Shown here: one piece after another, positions 1 to 8,767 of the stretch | Layout of the letters: the number at the start of each line of letters is the position of its first letter | How positions within the stretch are numbered: position 1 is the stretch's first letter | From: Wolbachia endosymbiont (group B) of Germaria angustata | GTDB taxonomy: Bacteria > Pseudomonadota > Alphaproteobacteria > Rickettsiales > Anaplasmataceae | Direction: 5' to 3' | Assembly: GCF_964026725.1 (NCBI RefSeq) | Contig: NZ_OZ034691.1 | Location: 372,001 to 436,000, forward strand | Length of the DNA: 64,000 nt | The notes under the pieces: model-generated | What the model was told of the DNA's origin: nothing | The model's input: only the letters and a program-made list of their open reading frames with translations | Database searches by the model: none | Program-made: the position numbers and the translations under genes

Positions 1-11
1 TTAAGTAAATC

Positions 12-665
12 ATGGTACAAGTAACTTATCCTTCAATTAGTCTACCCGATATTTCTTCTGTGGAAGATGTATTGAGGGATGCTAGTTATGGTAAATTATT
101 CATTTTAGTTGACGATGAAAACAGAGAGAATGAAGGTGATTTGGTTATTTTAGCTGAAAAGGTGAAACCAGAACATATTGCTTTTATGGTTAGGTATGGC
201 ACTGGTATTGTGTTTTTAGCTATGACAAAGTTTTACATGAATAAACTTAACCTTGAATTTATGAAGAGAAGTAATGTAGATGAAGCACTTATTCCTCACA
301 CTGCATTTACTACGTCAATCGATGCTCGTTATGGTATTACAACAGGTGTTTCTGCTCATGATAGAACGCATACGATACTTACCGCTATTGATGGAAAAAG
401 TACTAAGGATGATATTATTACCCCTGGTCATGTTTTTCCTATTATTGCAAGTGAGGGCGGGGTTTTAGCACGCAACGGTCATACTGAGGCAAGTGTTGAG
501 ATAGCAAAATTGGTTGGATCTAGTCATGCGGCTGTAGGGTGTGAATTAGTGAATGATGATGGCTCTATGATGCGCTTACCCCAGTTGCTTGAATTTGCTG
601 AACAACACAAAATTAAGTTAACTACCATCGATAAACTTATCAGTTACGTTCAAAATTTAAACTAG
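12..665 (+). CDS. ribB: 3,4-dihydroxy-2-butanone-4-phosphate synthase
   Basis: This enzyme converts ribulose 5-phosphate to 3,4-dihydroxy-2-butanone 4-phosphate plus formate, the four-carbon unit of riboflavin. The family signature DDENRENEGDLV is at about residues 35-46 and the ring-facing segment RNGHTEASVEIAKL is near residue 155. At 217 residues it is a complete monofunctional RibB with no fused RibA domain. RibA is encoded separately at 53407-54492, upstream of the type IV secretion genes, so both riboflavin branch enzymes are in the window but unlinked. The start is only 11 bases from the window edge, so its promoter cannot be seen. Confidence 0.96.
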   Translation: MVQVTYPSISLPDISSVEDVLRDASYGKLFILVDDENRENEGDLVILAEKVKPEHIAFMVRYGTGIVFLAMTKFYMNKLNLEFMKRSNVDEALIPHTAFTTSIDARYGITTGVSAHDRTHTILTAIDGKSTKDDIITPGHVFPIIASEGGVLARNGHTEASVEIAKLVGSSHAAVGCELVNDDGSMMRLPQLLEFAEQHKIKLTTIDKLISYVQNLN

Positions 666-736
666 CGTTTATAAATTCGTATAGTTTAAATGTTAAAATG
701 TAAAATTCCTAAAAGTTATACAAACAAGGAACTTCC

Positions 737-2137
737 ATGTCTAGGCTTTTTGTTTTACTATTTTTCTTCGTATACTGTAATAGCGCTTACTCTGTTAGTA
801 TTATTAGAGATAGTGAAGTGGAAGCGGTAGTGAAGGATCTAGCGCAACCTTTATTTTCTGCTGCGGGTATTGATAATGATAAAATAAAAGTTTTTATAGT
901 TGATGATAGATCGATTAATGCTTTTGTAATTAACAATAATAGCATTTTCATTCATTTAGGGCTTTTACAATATTCGACTGAACCTTATGTCTTACTTGGT
1001 ATATTAGCACATGAAATTGCTCATATATCTGCTGGTCATGTATTACAAATGAGTAGTGCTGTAGGTTATTTTCAATCAATAGCAATGGTTAGTTATATGG
1101 TAGGATTAGTTTCTAGTATTGTCATTAACCCTCAGGTTGCGAGTGCAATCTTGCTTAGTGGTGTAACGCTTAGTTCAAGGTTGTTTTTTAACTATTCTCA
1201 AGAGCAAGAGAGTGTAGCAGATAGCTATGCTTTAAGATACTTAGATGAATCTGGCTATGATAATTTGGGTATGAAAGAGATTTTTGACTATTTTAAGAGT
1301 ATTGAGCATGAAAACACTGAAGAGTATTTCCGCACTCACCCACTTAGTGATAAGCGTATATTTGCTGTACAGAATTATAAGGTTAAAAACAATATAAAAC
1401 CAATCCTTGCAGATAAATTGCTGAAGTTTGAGCGTATGGTTGCAAAGCTAGACTCTTTCTTTGCTCCTATTCATGTGTTATCTAATAAATATGAAGGTAG
1501 TTCTAAGTATGTAAATGCTGTAATTCACTATAGGCAAGGAAAGATAGAAGAGGCTATTACTAAAGTTAATTCATTGATTCAAGAGTCACGCAATGATCCT
1601 TATTTATATGAATTAAAAGCGGAGATGTTATACAAAGCTGGAAATTTAAGTGAAGCAATAAAAATGTATGAAGAATCACTTAGATATTTATCTGAGAAGA
1701 ATAACTATTTAGTGAAACTTGCGTTATCTCATACTTTATTATTACACGGTGAAATAGAGAAGGCAATTTTTTACCTAGAGCAGGTTGCAAGCGTAGAAAC
1801 AAATAACGCCTTTGTCTGGAAGTATTTAAGTATTGCATATAAACGTAGCGCTGATATGGCAATGTATTATTTTGCTTTGACGAAAAAGGCTTGTATTGAA
1901 GGTAATTTAGAGAAATTTATGAAGTACGCTGAGTTAGCTATTAAAACTTTACCGAAAGATAGCTCTTGCTTGCTGCAAATTGAGGATATGAAGGAACAAT
2001 ACACACAAAAACACACTTATTTTAGGTTATCTTTCCCCACACTTATTCAACGTCTCTCTTACTTCATTGCTTATATTGGGTATAATTTTCGTTATAATCG
2101 TTTTGGCACCAAAAAATACACCACAAAACATACCTAA
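737..2137 (+). CDS. M48 family zinc metalloprotease with TPR repeats (BepA-like)
   Basis: A predicted periplasmic metalloprotease. It has an N-terminal signal peptide (about residues 1-20), an M48 domain with zinc motif HEIAH near residue 92, a downstream E in QEQESVADSYA as third ligand, and tetratricopeptide-like helices from about residue 250 to 400. This architecture matches BepA/YfgC proteins, which handle outer-membrane assembly proteins such as LptD or BamA; that role is inferred by family. An SD-like AAGGA lies upstream of the ATG. The last 37 or so codons overlap a virB2-like gene on the opposite strand, so the C-terminus may be an extension past the original stop. Confidence 0.9.
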   Translation: MSRLFVLLFFFVYCNSAYSVSIIRDSEVEAVVKDLAQPLFSAAGIDNDKIKVFIVDDRSINAFVINNNSIFIHLGLLQYSTEPYVLLGILAHEIAHISAGHVLQMSSAVGYFQSIAMVSYMVGLVSSIVINPQVASAILLSGVTLSSRLFFNYSQEQESVADSYALRYLDESGYDNLGMKEIFDYFKSIEHENTEEYFRTHPLSDKRIFAVQNYKVKNNIKPILADKLLKFERMVAKLDSFFAPIHVLSNKYEGSSKYVNAVIHYRQGKIEEAITKVNSLIQESRNDPYLYELKAEMLYKAGNLSEAIKMYEESLRYLSEKNNYLVKLALSHTLLLHGEIEKAIFYLEQVASVETNNAFVWKYLSIAYKRSADMAMYYFALTKKACIEGNLEKFMKYAELAIKTLPKDSSCLLQIEDMKEQYTQKHTYFRLSFPTLIQRLSYFIAYIGYNFRYNRFGTKKYTTKHT

Positions 2138-2365
2138 GGCAAAGAGAGCTGGCCATGGCATTCTACCAAATATTGCAAGCAAAGCTGCACCTATTATGAC
2201 TACAGTCATAAGTGGCCCACCTATTCCCCAAATATAACCAATAATATTGCATATTACTTGGGCAGTTGTATCCTCTATATCATTAGCAGCATTTGCGTAA
2301 TCTGAAAAAGAGAGAAACAGCACTATACATAAAGCATGAAAAAGTTTTTTTATTACATAGCTCAT
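2027..2365 (-). CDS. virB2: VirB2/TrbC-like type IV secretion pilin
   Basis: A 112-residue protein with a signal peptide ending in an ANA-like site (about residue 27), followed by two hydrophobic segments (about residues 42-65 and 70-92). This is the classic VirB2/TrbC pilin layout. Two cysteines, one after the signal peptide and one near the C-terminus, could form a disulphide as in Rickettsiales VirB2 proteins. It is far from the virB8-D4 operon at 54.5-60.6 kb, consistent with the scattered vir genes of Rickettsiales. Its 3' end overlaps the 3' end of the convergent M48 gene by 111 bases. Assignment is by size and topology rather than by a diagnostic motif. Confidence 0.8.
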   Translation of the reverse strand: MSYVIKKLFHALCIVLFLSFSDYANAANDIEDTTAQVICNIIGYIWGIGGPLMTVVIIGAALLAIFGRMPWPALFALGMFCGVFFGAKTIITKIIPNISNEVRETLNKCGER

Positions 2366-2460
2366 TCTTTTGCCTCCAAATAATAAACTAGTGTGAATCT
2401 AAATTTATATACATATTTATTTTAAGGTAAAACTCATAATTTGTCCATAAATAAGTGTTG

Positions 2461-3195
2461 CTACATAAATAGCCCACCATTGATGTTAAGCACATGCCCC
2501 GTTATATATTTTGCTTCGTCGCTTGCTAAAAACAATACCCCTGCTGCTATTTCTTCTCCTGTTCCCGTTCTTTTCATTGGAATATTATCTAATATTTTTT
2601 CTTTTTGTTTTTCATTTAAAACTTCAGTCATCTTAGTATCTATAAACCCAGGAGCAATGCAATTTACTGTTACACCACGACTTGCAACTTCTTTTGCTAT
2701 AGATTTGCTCATAGCTATTATTCCAGCTTTTGATGCTGCATAATTTACTTGCCCGGCATTTCCTGTCAATCCTACTATTGAGGAAATATTTATGATTCTT
2801 CCCCAATTATTTTTAATGAATTTCTTGCATGCTTCTCTATTTAGCTTAAATGTGGAGGTCAAATTAATGTCAATCACCTTTTGCCATGCTTCATCTGTCA
2901 TTCTCAACAATAAGCTGTCTTGTGTAATTCCTGCATTGCATATGAGTCCATCAAAGCCTTTCATCAACTCACTTGCTTTATTTATTAGTTGATTTACCTC
3001 TTCAGGATTTGATAAGTTGCAAGGAAGTACGTGAATGTTTTTTTCATATTTTTTAGCAACTTCTTCGAGTATTTCTTTTTTTGTACTAGAAATACATAAA
3101 GTTGCTCTGGCCTTATGCATAATTTCTACAATTGCCTGGCCTATTCCGCCTGATGCACCAGTAATCAGAAATTTCTTATTCTCTAATCCAAACAT
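2461..3195 (-). CDS. fabG: 3-oxoacyl-[acyl-carrier-protein] reductase
   Basis: Short-chain dehydrogenase of fatty acid synthesis that reduces 3-oxoacyl-ACP to 3-hydroxyacyl-ACP with NADPH. The cofactor motif TGASGGIG is at residues 12-19, the NAG motif near residue 87, the catalytic Ser in NISSIVGLTG near residue 138 and the YAASK catalytic Tyr/Lys near residue 152. The C-terminal ITGHVLNINGGLFM ending is typical of FabG. Length (244 residues) is normal. It reads in the same direction as the virB2-like gene downstream but with a gap of about 95 bases, so co-transcription is possible but not shown. Confidence 0.96.
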   Translation of the reverse strand: MFGLENKKFLITGASGGIGQAIVEIMHKARATLCISSTKKEILEEVAKKYEKNIHVLPCNLSNPEEVNQLINKASELMKGFDGLICNAGITQDSLLLRMTDEAWQKVIDINLTSTFKLNREACKKFIKNNWGRIINISSIVGLTGNAGQVNYAASKAGIIAMSKSIAKEVASRGVTVNCIAPGFIDTKMTEVLNEKQKEKILDNIPMKRTGTGEEIAAGVLFLASDEAKYITGHVLNINGGLFM

Positions 3196-3855
3196 AATAA
3201 TTTTTATTTGCTCCAGCTCTTAACAGAATATTAAAAGACTTGCAATAGATTTTTTCATAACTTTCATTTAATAGAAGCTTCTTGACAAATCTTGTATTTA
3301 TTGGCGAAATTATGGCGACTGCATGCCTTTTTTATTTTTTCTACATTCGGCCAGATCGCGCTTATTTAAAGCGTTAGCACATTATCAATTACAGTAATAA
3401 AATTAGCACCATGTGGATTCTTTTGCCTTTTTTTGATTGGTAAATTTCTTAACACTTGTAGCTAAAGTAATTTAAGAGAGCCAGCGCGTGACTAGTTCTT
3501 ATTACTTGATCAGTCTTCTGGATCCCAGTACTGGGATGACAGGAGTGTGAGATAAGGCTACATTCATACTCCAACAGGTATGACGGTGTCATTCCAGCAC
3601 TTGATGCTGGAATCCAGAAGTCTTTACTATAAATAAGCATATTGAGCACAAAATTATGCTAAAACACAACGTTTTTGTTGAGATTATGGACGAACTGGAT
3701 TCCAGCGTCATGCGCTGGAATGATATCATAGAGTTCATTGAGATGACAGACTTGAATGACAATAGGGACACTAGAATGAAAGAAAAAGAGGCTATTTAAT
3801 TGTGCTGAATTTTACAAAATTTATTACTCCTGCCTGACAAATTTATTAGAATAGT
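3196..3855. repeat. Palindrome-rich intergenic spacer
   Basis: This 660-base spacer between fabG and ppdK holds no convincing gene. It contains at least three short inverted repeats of the Wolbachia dispersed palindrome type: about 3519-3541 (gatcccagtactgggatgac), 3587-3617 (attccagcacttgatgctggaat) and 3695-3724 (ggattccagcgtcatgcgctggaat). The short open frame at 3449-3649 is simply a translation of two of these repeats. The first 150 bases after fabG carry no clear structure. The ppdK promoter presumably lies in the last 100 bases, but no confident hexamers were found. Confidence 0.75.
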
Positions 3856-6534
3856 ATGTATAGTATGTTTATTAGTGAAAATCAGAAAAAAATGCAAGAA
3901 AAGTTAATATATTACTTTAGCCAAAGCAACTGTGAAGGCAATGCAGCAATGAGAAATCTACTAGGAGGGAAGGGAGCAAATCTGGCAGAGATGTGTAACA
4001 TTGGCATTCCTGTTCCACCTGGTTTTACAATTTCCACTGCTGTTTGTCAGGCCTATTGTCAAGATAATGAATTGTCTTGTGATCTACGTAACGAGATAAA
4101 AAACTACATGGCGATGCTCGAAAGTGACATCGGTTGTAAATTCGGGGATTCAAATAATCTTTTATTAGTTTCCATACGCTCTGGTAGTGTGAATTCAATG
4201 CCGGGCATGCTCGATACAGTCCTAAATGTTGGCCTAAATGATGCAACCGTTGTTGGTCTTGCAAAAAAAAGTGGCGAACGTTTTGCTTACGATAGCTACT
4301 GCCGTTTCATCATGATGTACTCGAATGTTGTACTACAGCTTGACCACAACCTATTTCAAGACATTATTGATAGTGAACAGCAAAAAAGTGGAGCAAAAAG
4401 CTTAGCTGATCTTGATGTTGATGTTTTAAAGGGGATTGTTAATGATTTCAAAGATGTAGTATATGAGAAAATAGGAAAAAATTTCCCGCAGAACGTTGAA
4501 GAACAGTTACTCAATTCAGTAAATGCAGTGTTTTCTTCTTGGCAAAATGATAGAGCTGTTTCCTATAGAAAAATAAATAATATTCCTGAAAACCTTGGAA
4601 CTGCAGTTAATGTACAAGCAATGGTTTTTGGTAATCTGAATGATAATTCAGCAACTGGTGTGATATTTACAAGGAATCCTTCAACTGGAGAAAAAAAGCT
4701 TTTTGGTGAGTTTTTAGTTAATGCTCAGGGTGAGGATGTGGTTTCTGGTGTTTATACTCCTATGCCAATTGACGGGGAGCAAGAAAGTACCATGGAGAAG
4801 TTGCTACCAAGTGTCTACCGAGAATTATGCGCGGTATGTGAAAAACTTGAAAGGCATAATAAGGACATGCAGGATATCGAATTTACTGTACAGGACGGTA
4901 AGTTATGGATTTTGCAGACTAGGTCTGGCAAGCGCACAGCCGAAGCTGCTATTCGCATAATAGTTGATATGGTAGAAGAAGGAGCGATTACAAAAGAGGA
5001 AGGAATATTGAGAATTGATCCAAAAACTTTTGACAATTTATTGCATCCAGTTCTTGATGTTAAAATCGATCAAGAAGTAATAGGCAAAGGACTGCCAGCT
5101 TCTCCAGGTGTTGCTTCTGGATATGTAGTATTCAGTGCAAGTGATGCTGAAAAAGCTGCAGAGCAGGGTAAAAAAGTAATTTTGGTAAGATCAGAGACGA
5201 GCCCTGAAGATATTAATGGAATGAATGCTGCAAGTGGAATAGTAACAGCGAGGGGAGGTATGACCTCCCATGCCGCTGTTGTAACTCGTGGGATGGGTAA
5301 ACCATGCATTTGTAGTCTAAATGGACTTTATATTGATAAAGATGAAAAATTTCTTTCTATGGGGGATATAAAAGTAAATAAAGGTGAATCAATCACCATC
5401 AATGGAGGAACAGGAGAGGTTATGCTTGGTATTCTCCCTACAATTTTGCCTGAATTATCTCAAGAGTTCAAAACGATAATTAACTGGGTAGATAAAATCA
5501 AAACAGTGAAGGTGAGAGCGAATGCTGATACTCCAAAAGATGCAAAAATTGCGAAAGAATTCGGTGCAGAAGGTATAGGATTATGTCGCACAGAACATAT
5601 GTTTTTTGCTAGTGATAGAATCGAATTCATTCAAAAATTGATAATAGCTGATGATGAAAATGAAAGGGCAAATGCATTAAATAAACTCGAAGAAATGCAA
5701 AAGTCTGATTTCAAAGAAATGTTTTCTATTATGGAGGGCAAGGAAGTCACTATAAGATTACTTGATCCACCTCTACATGAGTTTTTACCTCATGATCAAT
5801 CCATTATAGAAAAAATCGCCAGATCACTGAATAAGTCAGTTGAATCGGTAAAAAATAAAATAGTACAGTTATCAGAAAAAAATCCAATGCTTGGCCATCG
5901 AGGGTGTAGGCTTGCTATTTCTCATCCTGAAATATATAAAATGCAGATTAGGGCAATACTCAGTGCTGCAAGTGAATTAAGGAAAGAAAAGAAGATAGAA
6001 GTGAAACCTGAAATCATGATTCCTTTTATCATGAGCGAGAAAGAGTTTGTTCTGATATGCGAGTTAGTAAAGAAAGAAGCTAAAAATTTCGATGTGAATT
6101 ATTCAATCGGAACGATGATAGAACTGCCAAGAGCAGCACTTATTGCTGACAAACTCGCAAAACACGCAGAATTTTTTAGTTTTGGCACTAATGATTTAAC
6201 ACAAACAACTATGGGACTTTCACGAGATGATTCAGTTAATTTCCTCGATTCTTATAAGGAAAGCAACATATTCAAAAACGATCCCTTTGAGGTGCTAGAT
6301 GTCGAAGGGGTAGGGGAATTAATCAGAATAGCTATCGAAAGGGGCAAAAAAACCAGAAAAGAAATTAAACTTGGTATATGTGGAGAGCATGGAGCGAATC
6401 CACAGTCCATAGAGTTTTTCATCAAATCAGGGGTTGATTATGTGTCATGCTCGCCCTATAGAGTACCGGTTGCAAAATTAGTGGCAGCACAGCTTAGCAT
6501 AAGTTTGTTGGGCAGCGCAACTGTACGAACATAG
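3856..6534 (+). CDS. ppdK: Pyruvate, phosphate dikinase
   Basis: Interconverts pyruvate, ATP and phosphate with phosphoenolpyruvate, AMP and pyrophosphate. In Wolbachia it stands in for pyruvate kinase and can run towards gluconeogenesis. The N-terminal nucleotide-binding domain has GGKGANLAEM near residue 38. The swivelling domain has the phosphoryl-acceptor motif TARGGMTSHAAVV near residues 466-478. The C-terminal PEP/pyruvate domain carries GLCRTEHMF, GTMIELPRAAL and CGEHG with the catalytic Cys. The length of 892 residues is standard. It is transcribed alone after the palindrome-rich spacer. Malic enzyme at 11557-12876 supplies pyruvate for the same route. Confidence 0.97.
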   Translation: MYSMFISENQKKMQEKLIYYFSQSNCEGNAAMRNLLGGKGANLAEMCNIGIPVPPGFTISTAVCQAYCQDNELSCDLRNEIKNYMAMLESDIGCKFGDSNNLLLVSIRSGSVNSMPGMLDTVLNVGLNDATVVGLAKKSGERFAYDSYCRFIMMYSNVVLQLDHNLFQDIIDSEQQKSGAKSLADLDVDVLKGIVNDFKDVVYEKIGKNFPQNVEEQLLNSVNAVFSSWQNDRAVSYRKINNIPENLGTAVNVQAMVFGNLNDNSATGVIFTRNPSTGEKKLFGEFLVNAQGEDVVSGVYTPMPIDGEQESTMEKLLPSVYRELCAVCEKLERHNKDMQDIEFTVQDGKLWILQTRSGKRTAEAAIRIIVDMVEEGAITKEEGILRIDPKTFDNLLHPVLDVKIDQEVIGKGLPASPGVASGYVVFSASDAEKAAEQGKKVILVRSETSPEDINGMNAASGIVTARGGMTSHAAVVTRGMGKPCICSLNGLYIDKDEKFLSMGDIKVNKGESITINGGTGEVMLGILPTILPELSQEFKTIINWVDKIKTVKVRANADTPKDAKIAKEFGAEGIGLCRTEHMFFASDRIEFIQKLIIADDENERANALNKLEEMQKSDFKEMFSIMEGKEVTIRLLDPPLHEFLPHDQSIIEKIARSLNKSVESVKNKIVQLSEKNPMLGHRGCRLAISHPEIYKMQIRAILSAASELRKEKKIEVKPEIMIPFIMSEKEFVLICELVKKEAKNFDVNYSIGTMIELPRAALIADKLAKHAEFFSFGTNDLTQTTMGLSRDDSVNFLDSYKESNIFKNDPFEVLDVEGVGELIRIAIERGKKTRKEIKLGICGEHGANPQSIEFFIKSGVDYVSCSPYRVPVAKLVAAQLSISLLGSATVRT

Positions 6535-6676
6535 ATTTCGCTAACAAGTAGTGGAATGATGATTTTTCAAATTGTCGATAAATCTAAGTCAGTTTAGCTA
6601 TTTTGCTGCTACTTTTTTTCTGAACATCTTAAGAAAGATTGACTTTTTGTCTAAAATAATAGTAAGTGAGGTAAAA

Positions 6677-7954
6677 ATGTCAATATCAAAAGAACGTAAG
6701 GAATATTTACTAGAAAAGTTTAAATATGCTGCCAAAGAATTTGGCAAATCTGGTACAAAGTCCAATCATCTAGCAGTACCAAAGGAACAGCAACTCTCTA
6801 TTGATTTAGGTAATAGAAAGGTTTTTGGTATCATAAATAAGATTCTGTATTGGATAGAGAATAATTTTACTTATTTTTTTCCACGATATAATTTGTTTCC
6901 AGAAGTTGGAGTTGAAGGAAGAAAAATTCCTGGAACTAATACAAGGGTTAAGTATTTTACTCCAGATGACCAAGCAGAATATACCAAAATTCCTTATAAA
7001 GGAAAATTATACGTTGACTTAATGCTAGAAATGGAAGATAACAAGTTAAAAGGCTTTAAAGGCAAACTATATGATACAACTGATAAAATTAGTAAGGATA
7101 AAAAAGGTTGTGTAGCTTATGTGATCACGCTTGACGGAAAGCTAGTAACTCATGAACATATTAATGTTAACAAAAGCGAATGGGCTTATCGTCATTCAAC
7201 TCTTGCAGGTGGTAAGCCAGTTTTATGTTCTGGTTTAATGAAAGTGGTAAATGGTGAAATAACTTATATAGACAATAATAGTGGGCATTATAAACCAGAA
7301 CCAGCAAACTTATACAATGCAGTGAAAAAATTAGAAGGTCTATTTTCGAAAGATGCAAAAGTTGTTTGCCTACCATATTGGATTAGCTTGAAAAAACAAA
7401 TTCCGCTTATACGCAAAATTACTCTAGCCAAACGAGAGCCAGTAGAGGAATTCTTGAAAAGGATGGAGAAAAAAGGGAAAGATGGATTGACTCAATATGA
7501 AAGACATTTTGAAAAGATAAAGGAATTTAATGAAAAATACTCAGATAAATTAGAAAGCCAGTCGGTTTATGCTAAAGTAGCTGCTCATGATTATAAATCA
7601 GTGCCTGTTTCAGACTGCAGTAATCCTAAAATAATAAAAATGGCAGTAGAACACTCAATAAGAAGGATTATTGGAGCAAACTATGGCCATAAACCAAAAA
7701 TTGATATTAAATATGATAAAGAAGAAGCTGTAGGTGTTAACGTAATTTTTCACTATAAAGATGATAGAAGCAGATTTGTTGAAATTTTAGACTTACATAA
7801 ATGTAGCTATTCATCGCGTATTCAAAAAAATAAATATATAATTACGATGAGCATAGAAAAGGCTAACAAGTTTATAAAGGACACTTTACAAATTAAAATT
7901 GATAGTGTTGAGCAATTGGGTACCCATTTAGTGATGGGCTATTACCCTATTTAA
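6677..7954 (+). CDS. Hypothetical protein, Lys-rich, unknown function
   Basis: About 425 residues, not recognised. I chose the ATG at 6677 because a GTGAGG Shine-Dalgarno sequence sits six bases upstream; an in-frame ATG at 6572 would add 35 residues without a clear site. The protein is charged and lysine-rich, has no signal peptide and no convincing transmembrane segment. A short hydrophobic aromatic patch (IENNFTYFFPRYNLFPEVG) lies near residue 60, and the C-terminus ends with two alpha/beta-looking segments. It stands alone between ppdK and a 309-bp inverted-repeat element, in a region rich in Wolbachia-specific genes. A secreted effector is possible but unsupported by motif. Confidence 0.7.
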   Translation: MSISKERKEYLLEKFKYAAKEFGKSGTKSNHLAVPKEQQLSIDLGNRKVFGIINKILYWIENNFTYFFPRYNLFPEVGVEGRKIPGTNTRVKYFTPDDQAEYTKIPYKGKLYVDLMLEMEDNKLKGFKGKLYDTTDKISKDKKGCVAYVITLDGKLVTHEHINVNKSEWAYRHSTLAGGKPVLCSGLMKVVNGEITYIDNNSGHYKPEPANLYNAVKKLEGLFSKDAKVVCLPYWISLKKQIPLIRKITLAKREPVEEFLKRMEKKGKDGLTQYERHFEKIKEFNEKYSDKLESQSVYAKVAAHDYKSVPVSDCSNPKIIKMAVEHSIRRIIGANYGHKPKIDIKYDKEEAVGVNVIFHYKDDRSRFVEILDLHKCSYSSRIQKNKYIITMSIEKANKFIKDTLQIKIDSVEQLGTHLVMGYYPI

Positions 7955-7967
7955 ATATATGCTAATA

Positions 7968-8276
7968 TATCTATTCAGCAGGGTGGCAAAATAAGGTGGA
8001 TGAGAAAAGACCCCATATAAACAAATGGGTGTCATGAAAGTAGCTCCTTTGTTGTCATGCCAGTGCTCAGATACTGGCATCCAGTTAAATTTACGGAGTA
8101 TAATGGATTCGAGTGTCTGCTACTTGAATGACAAGCAAAGGCTACTCGGATGACAAGAAAGGAAGCACCGAAAACAAATAGGTGTCATCCCAGTGCTTGA
8201 CACTGGGATGACACCTATTTGTTCCTATAGTTGTCTTTTCCCATCTACCTTATTTTACCACTCTGCTGAATAGATA
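7968..8276. mobile_element. 309-bp element with 43-bp terminal inverted repeats
   Basis: The two ends (7968-8010 and 8234-8276) are imperfect inverted repeats, 39 of 43 positions matching by eye. No coding frame of useful length lies between them. Inside are a perfect 21-bp-arm hairpin at 8175-8221 and a second, shorter palindrome at about 8055-8084, both of the dispersed 'ccagtg...cactgg' type. A 26-base stretch at 8085-8110 recurs exactly, inverted, at 19671-19696. The layout resembles a non-autonomous miniature inverted-repeat element. No clear target-site duplication was seen. Confidence 0.7.
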
Positions 8277-8287
8277 CCTTTATTTTA

Positions 8288-8551
8288 CTATAGAACAGAC
8301 ACTGAATCTGCAAGATCATAGAATTTATTTCCAATCTCTCTGAATGTACTACTTATATCAATAGGTGTCGACTCTTCTTGTGAATCAGATTTAAATAAGC
8401 CATGAGTATCTTTCAGACGACAGTACCACTTGCAATTATTTCGCTCTGTTGTTACCCACCAACTATTACCTGGGGACTTTTCTTCACATTCTCTATAGCA
8501 ATCATGAAGTGCCTTCCATTGAAATGGAGGGTTTAGTATAGGATTTGTCAT
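8288..8551 (-). CDS. Small hypothetical protein, Cys/Trp-rich
   Basis: An 87-residue protein with no recognised family. The N-terminal half is rich in Trp and Cys (WKALHDCYRECEEKS, NCKWYCRLKD), giving four cysteines within about 35 residues, which suggests disulphides or metal binding. The C-terminal half is acidic and serine-rich. There is no signal peptide. A plausible AGGAG site lies just upstream of the ATG on the minus strand. Its stop is 11 bases from the inverted-repeat element at 7968-8276, so its 3' end may have been shaped by that insertion. Confidence 0.55.
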   Translation of the reverse strand: MTNPILNPPFQWKALHDCYRECEEKSPGNSWWVTTERNNCKWYCRLKDTHGLFKSDSQEESTPIDISSTFREIGNKFYDLADSVSVL

Positions 8552-8767
8552 AATATACTCCTTAATTATAAAACTAACACCACGTTAGTACTTATATGAT
8601 AATATAATGTTAATTCTTATATTGACATAATAACTTTTCGGATAAGGTTTCTTGATTTAAAATTGCGTTTTAGCAAACTTACTTAATTTTAGAAAAATTT
8701 GCTCACATAAAACTGTTTATAGAGTGACAATAGATGTATTATACTTACACTTCTGATTCGAAAATTT

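Noticed and set aside
3449..3649. Minus-strand open frame of 66 codons in the fabG-ppdK spacer
   Set aside because: It reads straight through two dispersed palindromes; the peptide is only repeat translation and there is no ribosome site.
8175..8221. Perfect hairpin considered as a CRISPR repeat
   Set aside because: Single unit with no regular spacers; it belongs to the dispersed palindrome family. No CRISPR array or cas gene was seen.
8623..8660. TTGACA at 8623 as a promoter for the RND adaptor gene
   Set aside because: No acceptable -10 hexamer at 16-18 bases; left unassigned.
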